From NCBI RefSeq assembly GCF_900105415.1, contig NZ_FNSM01000001.1:2108001-2172000 (forward strand): a stretch of 64,000 nucleotides of DNA. The letters are read 5' to 3'. The notes beneath the pieces are model-generated. The model made no database searches, had not been told where the DNA came from, and was given only the letters and a program-made list of their open reading frames with translations. The position numbers and the translations under genes are program-made. This document shows positions 45,879 through 54,790 of this stretch, one piece after another. The stretch's first letter is position 1; the number at the start of each line of letters is the position of its first letter. This DNA is from Streptomyces sp. TLI_105 (GTDB lineage Bacteria; Actinomycetota; Actinomycetes; Streptomycetales; Streptomycetaceae).

Positions 45879-47084
45879 TCAGGAGCGGACTTCGAGCAGC
45901 GGGACGAGCTGCTCCGCGGGGGTCATGGACCCGTGCATGCCAACCATCGCGGACTCGTTGGGCTCGTTGACGGAGGCGGTGATCGCCACGTCGTCGTGGG
46001 CCGCGACGACGACGTCGCCGATCCGGCCGTACACCCGATCGTCGATCTCGGCACCGAACCAGCCGAGGGAGATGGCCTCGTCCCGGCTCGCCACCCAGAA
46101 CTGCTCGCCGACGACCTCGCGCCAGCAGGTGAGGACGTCCGTCTCGGCGCCGGGCACGGCGTAGACGTGGCGGGCCCGTCCCTCGCCGCCGAGGAGGGCG
46201 ACGCCCGCGCTCAGCTCCCAGTCCTCGTCGAAGTCGATGCGGTGCTGCTCGTCGAAGGGGATGTCGACCATGCCGTGGTCGGCCGTGACGTACAGGGCCG
46301 AGCGCGGCGGCAGCTGCTCGGCGAGCCGCTGCACGAGCCGGTCGACGAACATCAGCTGGCCGCGCCAGGCGTCGGAGTCGATGCCGAAGCGGTGGCCCGC
46401 GCCGTCGAGTTCGCTGTAGTACGTGTAGACCAGCGAGCGGTCGCCGGCGGCGAGCTGCTCGGCGGCGAAGTCCATGCGCTCCTCGCCGGAGAGCCGCCCG
46501 TGAAACGTTCCGCCACTGAGCGCGACCTTGGTGAGCGGGGTCTGCTCGAAGATCGGGGACGACACCTGGGCGGTGTGGATCCCGGCCTCGTGGGCGAACT
46601 GGAAGACGGTGGGGTACGGCTGCCAGACCTGCGGCGCGGTCCACGGCTTCCAGCGCAGCTGGTTCATCAGCTCGCCGGTCTCCGGGTTGCGCACGGTGTA
46701 GCCGGACAGTCCGTGCGTCCCGGGGTGGCTGCCGGTGCCCACGGAGGCGAGCGAGGTCGCGGTGGTGGCGGGGAAGCCGGCGGTGATCGGGCGGCCCGTG
46801 CCGCCCCGCGAGGAGCCGAGGAGCGAGGTCAGGTACGGGGCCTCGTCCGGATGCGCCTTGATCTGCTCCCAGCCGAGTCCGTCGATCAGGAAGACGCAGT
46901 TCCGGTCGGCCGGGGCCAGCTCCGCGATCCGCGCCTCGAAACCGGGCACGTCCTGGCCCGCCACGAGCGTCGGCAGCAGGTCGCCGAGCGAGCCGGAGGC
47001 GTACTCGGGCACCGGCGCGGTCTCCGGGGCGAGCGGGACCGGGTCGTCGGGCCAGCCGTGGGTCACGGCGGTGGGCTGGACCAT
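45879..47084 (-). CDS. Alkaline-phosphatase-superfamily nucleotide pyrophosphatase/phosphodiesterase-like protein
   Basis: 401 residues. The metal site begins FLIDGLGWEQI; the nucleophile Thr is in FPATTATSLASVGTG; later ligands are in SELDGAGHRFG and VTADHGMVDIP, with a final GMHGSMTP. This fits the type I phosphodiesterase/nucleotide pyrophosphatase family (PF01663). No signal peptide is evident, so it is cytoplasmic. The start ATG overlaps the stop of the gene upstream by one base; thus it is co-transcribed with the DUF5998-like gene. Confidence 0.88.
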   Translation of the reverse strand: MVQPTAVTHGWPDDPVPLAPETAPVPEYASGSLGDLLPTLVAGQDVPGFEARIAELAPADRNCVFLIDGLGWEQIKAHPDEAPYLTSLLGSSRGGTGRPITAGFPATTATSLASVGTGSHPGTHGLSGYTVRNPETGELMNQLRWKPWTAPQVWQPYPTVFQFAHEAGIHTAQVSSPIFEQTPLTKVALSGGTFHGRLSGEERMDFAAEQLAAGDRSLVYTYYSELDGAGHRFGIDSDAWRGQLMFVDRLVQRLAEQLPPRSALYVTADHGMVDIPFDEQHRIDFDEDWELSAGVALLGGEGRARHVYAVPGAETDVLTCWREVVGEQFWVASRDEAISLGWFGAEIDDRVYGRIGDVVVAAHDDVAITASVNEPNESAMVGMHGSMTPAEQLVPLLEVRS

Positions 47085-47680
47085 CAGCGGGTGGGCGCGG
47101 CGGTCGCCGCGATGGCTTCGGAGAGGGCCTGGGCGAACGCGAGGGTCTGCCGGACGGTGTCCGGGCCGTCGCCGGCGTCGCTCACGCGCAGGCTGAGGTC
47201 GTCGGCGGTGGCGTTGCCGGTGTAGCCGTGGTCGGCGTCGCAGTTGGGGTCGCCGCAGGCGGCGGGCTCCAGGTCGATGCGGGAGACGGCGCCCCAGCCG
47301 ATGGTGAGGACCACCTCGCGGGGCAGCGTGCCCGGGGTGTACGACTCGGGGTTGGCGACGACGCGGCTGACGACGACCGACGAGATCCGGTCGAGCTTCA
47401 CGGACTCGGTGGAGGTGGTGGCGTACGGCGTCGGGGAGCTCGTGTCGGCGGACTGCTCGTCGGTGTGGCTGACGATGAAGCGGTGCGGCGTCAGGACGAG
47501 GACGGTGACGTGGCGCCGGACCTCGTTCGCGTCGAAGGTGGTCTCCTGGTGGACCACGTACGACGCGATGGCCTCGCCGCCGACGGCGGCCTCCACCGCC
47601 TCGGCCACGAGGGCCGGGTAGTAGCCGCTGCGCTCGATCGCCGCGCGCAGCCCCTGGGTCGTCGTACCGCTCTTTGCCAT
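47084..47680 (-). CDS. DUF5998-family conserved actinobacterial protein
   Basis: 198 residues from the ATG at 47680 (GGATGGAG before it). Features include LRAAIERSGYYPALVAEAVE, HQETTFDANEVRRHVTVLVL and a CGDPNCDADHGY motif with two Cys and a His, which may bind metal. The function is unknown. The family call is from memory of gene neighbourhoods and pattern, so moderate. It sits upstream of and coupled to the phosphodiesterase-like gene. Confidence 0.75.
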   Translation of the reverse strand: MAKSGTTTQGLRAAIERSGYYPALVAEAVEAAVGGEAIASYVVHQETTFDANEVRRHVTVLVLTPHRFIVSHTDEQSADTSSPTPYATTSTESVKLDRISSVVVSRVVANPESYTPGTLPREVVLTIGWGAVSRIDLEPAACGDPNCDADHGYTGNATADDLSLRVSDAGDGPDTVRQTLAFAQALSEAIAATAAPTR

Positions 47681-47747
47681 GGACTCCATCCTACGGGGCC
47701 GAGGGGCCCCCTCAGGCCCGTCCACGACGGGGCGGGCCCCGCGGACC

Positions 47748-50726
47748 TCAGTAACGGGGCAGGCTCCGCGGCCCGAGGTCGGTGCGGGGCGCGGGCGGGG
47801 CCAGCCGGACGGTCGCGCCGAGGACGGAGAGTCCGCGGGGCGCCACGACCACCGGCTCCAGGGAGACCGCGACCACCTCGGGGTGGTCGTCGACGAGCCG
47901 GGAGACCCTCAGCAGCAGCTCTTCCAGAGCCGGGGTGTCGACCGGGGCGGAGCCGCGCCAGCCGAAGAGCAGCGGGGCGGTGCGGAGGGAACGGACGAGC
48001 TCGGCGGCGTCCCGGTCGGTGGCCGGAACCAGCCGGTGGGCCGTGTCGCCGAGCAGCTCCGAGGCCGCGCCCGAGAGGCCGAAGGAGAGGACGGCGCCGA
48101 CGGCCGGGTCGATCGCCGAGCGCACGACGGTGTCGACGCCCCGGGGCACCATCGCCTGGACGACCGGCTGGAGCTCCTCCGGCTTGCCGAGCACCTCGGT
48201 CAGCTCGGCGTAGGCCGTGCGCAGCTGCCCCTCGGTGGCGAGGTCCAGCCGGACGCCCCCGAGGTCGGGGCGGTGGCGGAGGTGGGGGGCGGTCGTCTTG
48301 AGCGCGACGGGGTAGCCGAGCCGGGCGGCGGCCGCGACGGCGGCGTCGGGCCCGGGCGCGGGGAGGGTCGGCAGGACGGTGATGCCGTACCGGGCGAGCA
48401 GCGCCCCGGCCTCCTCGGTGTCGAGGGTCACACCGCGGGCGTCCACCTCGTCGGCGCCGAGGACCCCCTCGATGAGCGCGGCGGCCCCGGCCTCGTCGAT
48501 GTCCTCGTACTCGGGCACCCGCCCGGGATCGGCGGCCTGCCGTCGCCACTGCCCGTACCGCACGGCCTCGGCGAGGGCCCGCACGGCCCGCTCGGCGGCG
48601 GGGTAGGCGGGGATGGTGGCCCCCGAGGGGGCGTCGGGCCGCGTCGGGGTGGTGCCCGTGGCCGCCTCGGGACGCGGCGAGGACGCCGGGCCGGCCCCGG
48701 AACCGGGACCTCCCGCTCCCACCGGACCGGCGGGGGGCGCTTCGGGGCGGGCCCCCACCGGAGCACCGCCGGAACGGTTCTCCGGGGTGAGGGCCCCGCG
48801 CCCCGCCGCCGTCGGCCGGGTGCTCGTCGCCACCGCGAGGGCCTCCGCGAGGCCGCCCATCTCGACGTGGACGACGACGACCGGCTTCGTCGGCGCGGGG
48901 GCGGAGGCGACGGCCTCGCGGAGGGCGGCCGCGAGCACCTCGCCGTCGCCGAACTCGGTGGCCCCGTCCTCGCCCACCCAGGGGATCGCGTTGACGACGA
49001 CCGCGTCGGACGTCTCGTCGGCGAGCGCCGCCGCGAGCGCGTCCCGGAAGTCCGCCGGGACCGCCGCCGTCGTGAGGTCGAGCGGCCGCAGCGGGCGCAG
49101 CCCCTCGGTCAGGCAGGCGTCGTACGTGAGGAGGCCGAGCGACTCGGAGTTGCCGAGGATCGCGACCCTGGGTCCGGCGGGCAGCGGCTGGGCGGCGAGG
49201 AGCAGTCCTGCGTCGACGAGTTCGGTGACGGTGTCGACGCGGATGACCCCGGCCTGGCGGAGCAGGGCGGAGACCGTGGCGTGCGGGATGCGGGTGACCG
49301 GCACCCGGTGGCCGGGCGGGGCGCTGCCGCTGTGCCGGGCGCCCTTGACGACCACGACCGGCTTGACGGCGGCGGTGCGGCGGGCGAGCCGGGTGAACTT
49401 CCGCGGATTGCCGATCGACTCCAGGTAGAGGAGGACGACGTCGGTGCCGGGGTCGTCGTACCAGTGCTGGAGGAAGTCGTTGCCGGAGACGTCGGCGCGG
49501 TTGCCGGCCGAGATGAAGGAGGAGAGCCCCGCGCCGCGCCGGTGCAGTCCGGCGAGGAGGGCGATCCCGATGGCGCCGGACTGGGTGAAGAGCCCGATCC
49601 GCCCGGCGGCCGGCATCTGTGGGGCGAGGGAGGCGTTGAGCCGGACGTCGGCGGCGGTGTTGATGATCCCGAAGGCGTTGGGGCCGATGATCCGCATGCC
49701 GTACGAGCGGGCCTGCCGTACGAGCTCGCGCTGGCGCTCGCGGCCGGCGGCCCCGCTCTCGGCGTATCCGGCGGAGAGCACGACGAGGCCGCGCACTCCG
49801 TGTTCGCCGCAGTCCGCGACGGCCTCGGGCACCCGCTCGGCGGGGACGGCGACGACGGCCAGGTCCACCGGTTCGCCGATGGCGCCGACGGAGGGGTGGG
49901 CGGGGACGCCGTCGAGCTCGGTCTCTCCGGTGAGCGCGGCGTTCACCGCGTACACCCGTCCCGTGAAGCCGGCGCCGAGGAGGTTGCGGAGCACGGTCCG
50001 GCCGACGCCGCCGGGTGCGCGTCCGGCGCCGACGACGGCCACGGACCGGGGGGTGAGGAGGCGCTGCACGGAGCGCGCCTCGGCGCGCTGCTCCCGCGCG
50101 CGCTGGACGGCGAGGGAGCGGTCGGTCGGTTCGAGGTCGAGGTGGAGGCGGACGGAGCCGTCCTCGAAGCTGCGCTTCTGGGTGTAGCCCGCGTCGGTGA
50201 AGACCTTGATCATCTTGGTGTTGGCGGGGAGCACCTCGGCGGCGAAGCGCCGGATGTCCCGCTCGCGCGCGACCGCCGCGATGTGTTCGAGGAGGGCGGA
50301 GGCGACGCCCCTCCCCTGGTGCGCGTCCTGGACCAGGAAGGCGACCTCGGCCTCGTCGGCGGGGGCCGAGGCGGGCAGCCCCCGCTCGTCGATGCGGTCG
50401 TAGCGGACGGTGGCGATGAACTCGCCGCCGACGGTCGCCGCGAGCCCGACCCGGTCCACGAAGTCGTGGTGGGTGAAGCGGTGCACGTCCTTGGCGGACA
50501 GGCGCGGGTAGGGGGCGAAGAAGCGGTAGTACTTCGACTCGTCCGAGACCTGCTCGTAGAAGCTGACGAGCCGGTCGGCGTCGTCGGCCGTGATGGGCCT
50601 GATGCGCGCGGTGCCGCCGTCGCGGAGCACCACGTCCGCCTCCCAGTGGTCGGGGTAGGCGTGCTCCGGCGGCGCCGGGGGTGCCGGTGGTTCCGCCGCT
50701 TCCGACTGCTCCGACGCGCTCTGCAT
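47748..50726 (-). CDS. GNAT acetyltransferase fused to an acyl-CoA synthetase (ADP-forming)-like protein, Pat/AcuA-like
   Basis: 992 residues. The N-terminal 200 residues are a GNAT domain with the acetyl-CoA loop QDAHQGRGVASALLEH. A CoA-binding Rossmann domain follows (SVAVVGAGRAPGGVGRTVLR), then a succinyl-CoA-ligase-like domain (FTQSGAIGIALL) and a C-terminal ATP-grasp domain (LLARYGITVLPTL; YPVALKTTAPHLRHR). About 90 residues near 680-770 are a Gly/Pro/Ala-rich linker. Such fusions act as protein lysine acetyltransferases that control acetyl-CoA synthetase. Its promoter region is shared with the divergent ptsH. Confidence 0.88.
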   Translation of the reverse strand: MQSASEQSEAAEPPAPPAPPEHAYPDHWEADVVLRDGGTARIRPITADDADRLVSFYEQVSDESKYYRFFAPYPRLSAKDVHRFTHHDFVDRVGLAATVGGEFIATVRYDRIDERGLPASAPADEAEVAFLVQDAHQGRGVASALLEHIAAVARERDIRRFAAEVLPANTKMIKVFTDAGYTQKRSFEDGSVRLHLDLEPTDRSLAVQRAREQRAEARSVQRLLTPRSVAVVGAGRAPGGVGRTVLRNLLGAGFTGRVYAVNAALTGETELDGVPAHPSVGAIGEPVDLAVVAVPAERVPEAVADCGEHGVRGLVVLSAGYAESGAAGRERQRELVRQARSYGMRIIGPNAFGIINTAADVRLNASLAPQMPAAGRIGLFTQSGAIGIALLAGLHRRGAGLSSFISAGNRADVSGNDFLQHWYDDPGTDVVLLYLESIGNPRKFTRLARRTAAVKPVVVVKGARHSGSAPPGHRVPVTRIPHATVSALLRQAGVIRVDTVTELVDAGLLLAAQPLPAGPRVAILGNSESLGLLTYDACLTEGLRPLRPLDLTTAAVPADFRDALAAALADETSDAVVVNAIPWVGEDGATEFGDGEVLAAALREAVASAPAPTKPVVVVHVEMGGLAEALAVATSTRPTAAGRGALTPENRSGGAPVGARPEAPPAGPVGAGGPGSGAGPASSPRPEAATGTTPTRPDAPSGATIPAYPAAERAVRALAEAVRYGQWRRQAADPGRVPEYEDIDEAGAAALIEGVLGADEVDARGVTLDTEEAGALLARYGITVLPTLPAPGPDAAVAAAARLGYPVALKTTAPHLRHRPDLGGVRLDLATEGQLRTAYAELTEVLGKPEELQPVVQAMVPRGVDTVVRSAIDPAVGAVLSFGLSGAASELLGDTAHRLVPATDRDAAELVRSLRTAPLLFGWRGSAPVDTPALEELLLRVSRLVDDHPEVVAVSLEPVVVAPRGLSVLGATVRLAPPAPRTDLGPRSLPRY

Positions 50727-50870
50727 GGGGTCAGCCTACGACCGCGACACGACTGCGGCACCGGTCGCGGCGCGGGGGTGCGCGATGCAAGGTGTTGCAA
50801 GGTAGGGAGGGCCGAAGGGCGGTCCGGTCCGGGCCGGAGGTCGGCGTGAGCACCGCGCAACCCGTGAGAG

Positions 50871-50886
50871 ACTGGTCTAGACAACC
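50871..50886 (+). promoter_or_regulatory. DasR-responsive element (dre) upstream of ptsH
   Basis: ACTGGTCTAGACAACC closely matches the dre consensus AGTGGTCTAGACCACT. It lies 25 bases before the HPr start. In S. coelicolor, DasR (GntR-family, released by glucosamine-6-phosphate) controls pts genes including ptsH, so this site is expected to repress HPr. Confidence 0.9.
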
Positions 50887-50911
50887 CGCTTGAGACTTGA
50901 AGGGCAACACC

Positions 50912-51193
50912 ATGGCTGAGCGCCGCGTCAACGTCGGCTGGGCCGAGGGCCTGCACGCCCGCCCCGCGTCCATCTTCGTCCGTGCCGCCACGGCTTCCGG
51001 CGTGCCGGTGACGATCGCCAAGTCCGACGGCACCCCCGTGAACGCCGCCTCCATGCTCGCGGTGCTCGGTCTGGGCGCGCAGGGCGGCGAGGAGATCGTT
51101 CTCGCTTCGGAGGCCGACGGCGCCGAGGCCGCCCTCGACCGCCTGGCGAAGCTGGTCGCCGAGGGCCTGGACGAGCTGCCCGAGACCGTCTGA
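50912..51193 (+). CDS. ptsH: Phosphocarrier protein HPr
   Basis: 93 residues, with GAAGGG before the ATG. The phosphoacceptor motif is GLHARPAS (His15-like), and the family's IAKSDGTPVNAASMLAVLGLG follows. It carries phosphate from enzyme I to the sugar-specific EIIA proteins of the PTS. The regulatory Ser of Firmicutes HPr corresponds here to the ASMLAV region, and low-GC HPr-kinase control is not expected. Controlled by the dre site upstream and followed by a strong terminator. Confidence 0.96.
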   Translation: MAERRVNVGWAEGLHARPASIFVRAATASGVPVTIAKSDGTPVNAASMLAVLGLGAQGGEEIVLASEADGAEAALDRLAKLVAEGLDELPETV

Positions 51194-51212
51194 CCCCGGT
51201 CCCCCGCACGAC

Positions 51213-51254
51213 GAATGGCCGTGGCCGCCGGAATTCCGGCGGCCACGGCCATTC
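51213..51254. terminator. Perfect 42-base palindrome, terminator after ptsH
   Basis: Two 21-base arms meet with no unpaired loop at a central GAATTC. It stands 20 bases after the ptsH stop and is followed by CGCTTTCC. It probably terminates ptsH and also guards the convergent GntR gene. Confidence 0.88.
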
Positions 51255-51365
51255 GCTTTCCCCGGGCCCTGTCCACCAATAGAGAGACCCGTAACAGAGA
51301 GACCCGTTTCCAGGCAGCGCGAAATACCGGGCCCGAATGCCTTCTCTTTGTATACGGCGCGCGTG

Positions 51366-52049
51366 TTAATTCCGGGCACTCGTCGTGTTGACGGCATGTT
51401 GCGAGACCCTCACACGGCCGCGCTCCGGATTTTTCAATCGGTACAGCGGCAGTGAACGCTCCGCGTGCAGCGCGGTCAGCGCCCGCGCCCGCTCGGCGTC
51501 GCCGCGCGCCACGGCGTCCACGATCGCGCCGTGCTCGGCCCAGGCCTCGACCGGCTGGGCGGGCTGCTCCACGACGTGCGTCCAGGCGATCTTGTGCCGC
51601 AGCTGGGTGAGCAGCGCCGTGAGGGCCGGGCTCCCGGAGGCCTGCGCCAGGGTCTCGTGGAACCATCCGCCGAGCGAGCGCAGGTCCTCGCCCTGACCGC
51701 GCCTGGCCCGCTCCTGCCCCAGCCTGACCAGGCCGCGCAGCACCTTGAGGTGCGACTCGGTGCGCCGCTGCGCGGCCCGGGCGGCGCCCAGCGGTTCGAG
51801 CAGCGCCCGCATGTCGAGGAGATCGGCGGCCTCCTGCTCGGTCGGCTCGGCGACCTGGGCGCCCGCGTGGCGGCGGGTGACGACGAAGCCCTCGGACTCC
51901 AGGGTGCGCAGCGCCTCGCGGACCGGGACCCGGGAGACCCCGTACCGGCGGGCGAGCTGCTCCTCGGTCAGCCGAGCACCCCGCTCGAACACGCCGGAGA
52001 CGATGTCGTCCCGGATCGCCGTGCATACCGACTGCGCGGGAATGCGCAT
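51366..52049 (-). CDS. GntR-family (FadR/VanR-type) transcriptional regulator
   Basis: 227 residues from the ATG at 52049 (GGAGG upstream). The winged helix covers 10-70: LTEEQLARRYGVSRVPVREA, then LRTLESEGFVVTRRHAGAQV. The all-helical FCD effector domain follows, with DLLDMRALLEPLGA, FHETLAQASG and EHGAIVDAVARGDAERA. The metal/ligand His residues expected of FCD are partly present (FHETL, WTHV, EHGAI). The target and effector are unknown. It is convergent with ptsH. Confidence 0.92.
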   Translation of the reverse strand: MRIPAQSVCTAIRDDIVSGVFERGARLTEEQLARRYGVSRVPVREALRTLESEGFVVTRRHAGAQVAEPTEQEAADLLDMRALLEPLGAARAAQRRTESHLKVLRGLVRLGQERARRGQGEDLRSLGGWFHETLAQASGSPALTALLTQLRHKIAWTHVVEQPAQPVEAWAEHGAIVDAVARGDAERARALTALHAERSLPLYRLKNPERGRVRVSQHAVNTTSARN

Positions 52050-52179
52050 GTCCGACCTCCGCCTTGGTGCGCGCGAGACAATTCGAGCGGCGCCTGTTCT
52101 GCGCCGATCTTCGACTCTATTGCAGCACGCCGGAATTTCCGATGCCCCGGCGGAATCCATGGGTGTCTTCCGGTCAGCG

Positions 52180-52212
52180 AAAAGCCCCGGCTCAGTACGA
52201 GCCGGGGCTTTT
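52180..52212. terminator. Intrinsic terminator between M23 peptidase and GntR genes
   Basis: A 14-base stem (AAAAGCCCCGGCTC with its complement) and a 5-base loop AGTAC. On either strand it ends in a run of four T, so it is a classical bidirectional terminator. It serves the minus-strand M23 gene. Confidence 0.9.
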
Positions 52213-52243
52213 GCGACGCGGTGCGCGGCGTGGCGGGACGGGG

Positions 52244-53014
52244 TCAGACGTTGACGCCGCGGGCGCGGAGGTACGTGATCGGGTTGATGTCCGAGCCGTA
52301 CTCGGGGCTCGTGCGCGCCTCGAAGTGGAGGTGCGGGCCGGTGGAGTTGCCGGTCGAACCCGAGATGCCTATCTGCTGGCCCGGCTCGACGGTCTGGCCG
52401 ACGTAGACCTCGATGGAGGAGAGGTGCCCGTACTGGGTGTACGTGCCGTCGTTCATCCGGATGACGATGTTGTTGCCGTACGCGCCGCCCCAGCCGGCCT
52501 CGACGACGGTGCCGGAGCCGACGGAGACGACCCGGGTGCCGTAGGCGGCGTGGAAGTCGATGCCGGAGTGGCTGCCGGAGGACCAGAGCGAGCCGCCGGT
52601 CTTGTAGCCGGTGGAGACGTACGAGCCGGCGACGGGGAGCTGGAAGGAGGCCAGGCGGCGGCGCTCGGCCTCGCGGGCGGCGCGCTCGTGCTCCAGGCGG
52701 ATCTCCTTGGCGCGGGCCTCGGCCTTGCGCTTCGCCTCGGCCTTGGCCTTCGCCTTGGCGATGGCCTCGACGGCCTCCTGCTCCTGGGCGGCGGCCTGGG
52801 CGTTGATCCGGTCGACGAGGGAGTCCTCGGTGATCACCTGGGTGAGACCGGTGTCCTCGACGGAGCGGTTGTCCGTGTCGGCGGCGAGCGCCGGGGAGGC
52901 GAGGGTTCCGATGACGCCGGTGGTGGCGAGCGTCGCGGCGCCGGCGATGCCCACGCTGCGGCGCGCCATCCGGCTCGGAGCACGATGCTTCCCGGTGGCA
53001 CGGGTGAACGCCAT
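52244..53014 (-). CDS. Secreted M23 (LytM-type) cell-wall metallopeptidase
   Basis: 256 residues. A signal peptide covers about 1-45: basic start (GKHRAPSRMARRS), hydrophobic core, and ASPALAA cleavage site. Residues 60-120 form an Ala/Lys/Glu-rich coiled coil. The C-terminal M23 domain has HSGIDFHA and HLHF, with the typical GTVVEAGWGGAYGNNIVI and STGNSTGPHLHFE. It should cut peptidoglycan cross-bridges during growth or spore germination. A c-di-AMP riboswitch in the leader (53041-53184) is expected to repress it when c-di-AMP is high. Confidence 0.95.
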   Translation of the reverse strand: MAFTRATGKHRAPSRMARRSVGIAGAATLATTGVIGTLASPALAADTDNRSVEDTGLTQVITEDSLVDRINAQAAAQEQEAVEAIAKAKAKAEAKRKAEARAKEIRLEHERAAREAERRRLASFQLPVAGSYVSTGYKTGGSLWSSGSHSGIDFHAAYGTRVVSVGSGTVVEAGWGGAYGNNIVIRMNDGTYTQYGHLSSIEVYVGQTVEPGQQIGISGSTGNSTGPHLHFEARTSPEYGSDINPITYLRARGVNV

Positions 53015-53040
53015 GTAAGGGCTGATCCTTTCCTTCCCTC

Positions 53041-53184
53041 TCGCCTACCGGGTTAGCTGACGGGTTCGGAGCAGGAAGGTCTCCTACGAGCCCCTCCGTA
53101 CGAGACGAAGGCGCCCGATTCACCCCAGGGACTGCGTGTGGGTCCCCGGCTCCCCAGGCTCGCGCCTGACGGGGACTCGGCGAT
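53041..53184 (-). promoter_or_regulatory. c-di-AMP (ydaO/yuaA) riboswitch
   Basis: Read on the minus strand, the leader has the hallmark pieces in order: a 5' TCGCC that pairs with GGCGA at the 3' end, GGGGAGCCGGGGACCC, CTGGGGTGAATCGGGC, and near the end GAACCCGTCAGCTAACC. These are the conserved blocks of the ydaO-type aptamer (RF00379). In Streptomyces this element is found before cell-wall hydrolase genes such as rpfA and NlpC/P60 or M23 genes. It ends 27 bases before the M23 start. Confidence 0.9.
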
Positions 53185-53392
53185 GACTGTCCGATGCCGC
53201 GGCTGCGGCACGTGCAACTGACGAACAGCCGCCCCGACGCTATGCGGATCGTCTTTCAATCACCAACCGGACAGGACTTTTGTAAGACATGCCACAGGGC
53301 AAACGATCACCCTTGATCCCAATACGGACATAGGGGAGGACCCCGACGAACTATGCCGCCGAGGCCCTCCCGTTGTCGTCCCGGAGCCGGAA

Positions 53393-54790
53393 TCAGCCCG
53401 TCACGACGGTCACTTCACCGATGCCGAGCGCGCGCACCGGCTCCGCGATCTGCGCCGCGTCGCCGACGAGCACGGTGACGAGCCGGTCCACCGGGAAGGC
53501 GCTGACGACGGCGGCCGTCGCCTCGACGGTGCCGGTCTCGGCCAGGCGCGCGTACAACTGGGCCTGGAAGTCGTCCGGGAGGTGCTGCTCGACCTGGTCG
53601 GCGAGCGTCCCGGCGACCGAGGCGGCCGTCTCGTACTTGAGGGGCGCCACCCCGACGAGGTTCTGCACGGCCGTCTCGCGCTCCGCGTCGGTGAGGCCCT
53701 CGGCGGCGAGGGTGCGCAGCACCTTCCACAGGTCCTCGAGAGCCGGGCCGGTGTTGGGGGTGTCGACGGATCCGCTGATGGCGAGCATCGCGGCGCCGTT
53801 CCCCTCGGCGTCCGAGCGGAGCACCTGGCCGAAGGCCCGCACGCCGTACGTGTAGCCCTTCTCCTCGCGCAGGACCCGGTCCAGACGCGAGGTCAGGGTG
53901 CCGCCGAGGCAGTACGTGCCGAGGACCTGGGCCGCCCAGACGCGGTCGTGCCGGTCGGGGCCGATCCGGCCGATCAGCAGCTGCGTCTGGACGGCGCCGG
54001 GGCGGTCCACGATGACGACCCGTCCGGTGTCGTCGGCGGTGATCGGCGGCATCGGGAGCGGCTCGGCCGGCTCACCGGTCCAGGCACCCAGCGTCTCGGC
54101 GAGGACCTTGTCGAGGTCGACCCCGGTCAGGTCGCCGACGACCACCGCGGTGGCCGTGCCCGGCCGGACGTACGCGTCGAAGAAGGCGCGGACGGCGGCG
54201 GCGTCGATCGCGGTGACGGTCTCCTCGGTGCCCTGGCGCGGCCGGGACATCCGGGACTCCGCCGGGAACAGCTCCTTGGAGAGCTGCTTGGCCGCGCGGC
54301 GCGCCGGGTTGGCCGTCTCGTGCGGGATCTCGTCGAGACGGTTGCGCACCAGGCGCTCGATCTCGGTCTCCAGGAACGCCGGGGCGATCAGGGCCTCGGC
54401 GAGCAGACCGAGCGCCTTGGGCAGCCGGGAGACGGGGACCTCCAGGGAGACCCGTACGCCCGGGTGGTCGGCGTGCGCGTCGAGCGTGGCGCCGCAGCGC
54501 TCCAGCTCGGCCGCGAACTCCTCGGCGCTGTGCTGGTCGGTGCCCTCGGAGAGCGCGCGGGCCATGATGGTGGCGACACCGTCGAGACCGGCGGGCTCGG
54601 CGTCCAGCGGGGCCGGCAGGAAGATCTCCACGGCGACGACCTGCTGGCCGGGACGGTGGCTGGTGAGCACGGTCAGACCGTTGTCCAGCTTCCCGCGGTC
54701 CGGGGCCGGGAAGGCCCACGGCCTGGCGGCGCCCGGCTGGGGCTGCGGATGGAAGTCCATGCTCGTCAAAGACACGGCAGCGTCGGTCAC
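53393..54790 (-). CDS. M16-family peptidase-like protein, catalytically inactive subunit
   Basis: 465 residues from a GTG overlapping the stop of the active M16 gene (GTGA). It has the two-lobed M16 fold (RGKLDNGLTVLTSHRPGQQV, YVRPGTATAVVVGDLTG, LREEKGYTYGVRAF). The HxxEH zinc motif is missing; the place reads ATIMARALSEGT. In bacteria an active and an inactive M16 protein often form a heterodimer, as in mitochondrial processing peptidase. The pair is translationally coupled, so this is likely here. Confidence 0.9.
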   Translation of the reverse strand: MTDAAVSLTSMDFHPQPQPGAARPWAFPAPDRGKLDNGLTVLTSHRPGQQVVAVEIFLPAPLDAEPAGLDGVATIMARALSEGTDQHSAEEFAAELERCGATLDAHADHPGVRVSLEVPVSRLPKALGLLAEALIAPAFLETEIERLVRNRLDEIPHETANPARRAAKQLSKELFPAESRMSRPRQGTEETVTAIDAAAVRAFFDAYVRPGTATAVVVGDLTGVDLDKVLAETLGAWTGEPAEPLPMPPITADDTGRVVIVDRPGAVQTQLLIGRIGPDRHDRVWAAQVLGTYCLGGTLTSRLDRVLREEKGYTYGVRAFGQVLRSDAEGNGAAMLAISGSVDTPNTGPALEDLWKVLRTLAAEGLTDAERETAVQNLVGVAPLKYETAASVAGTLADQVEQHLPDDFQAQLYARLAETGTVEATAAVVSAFPVDRLVTVLVGDAAQIAEPVRALGIGEVTVVTG

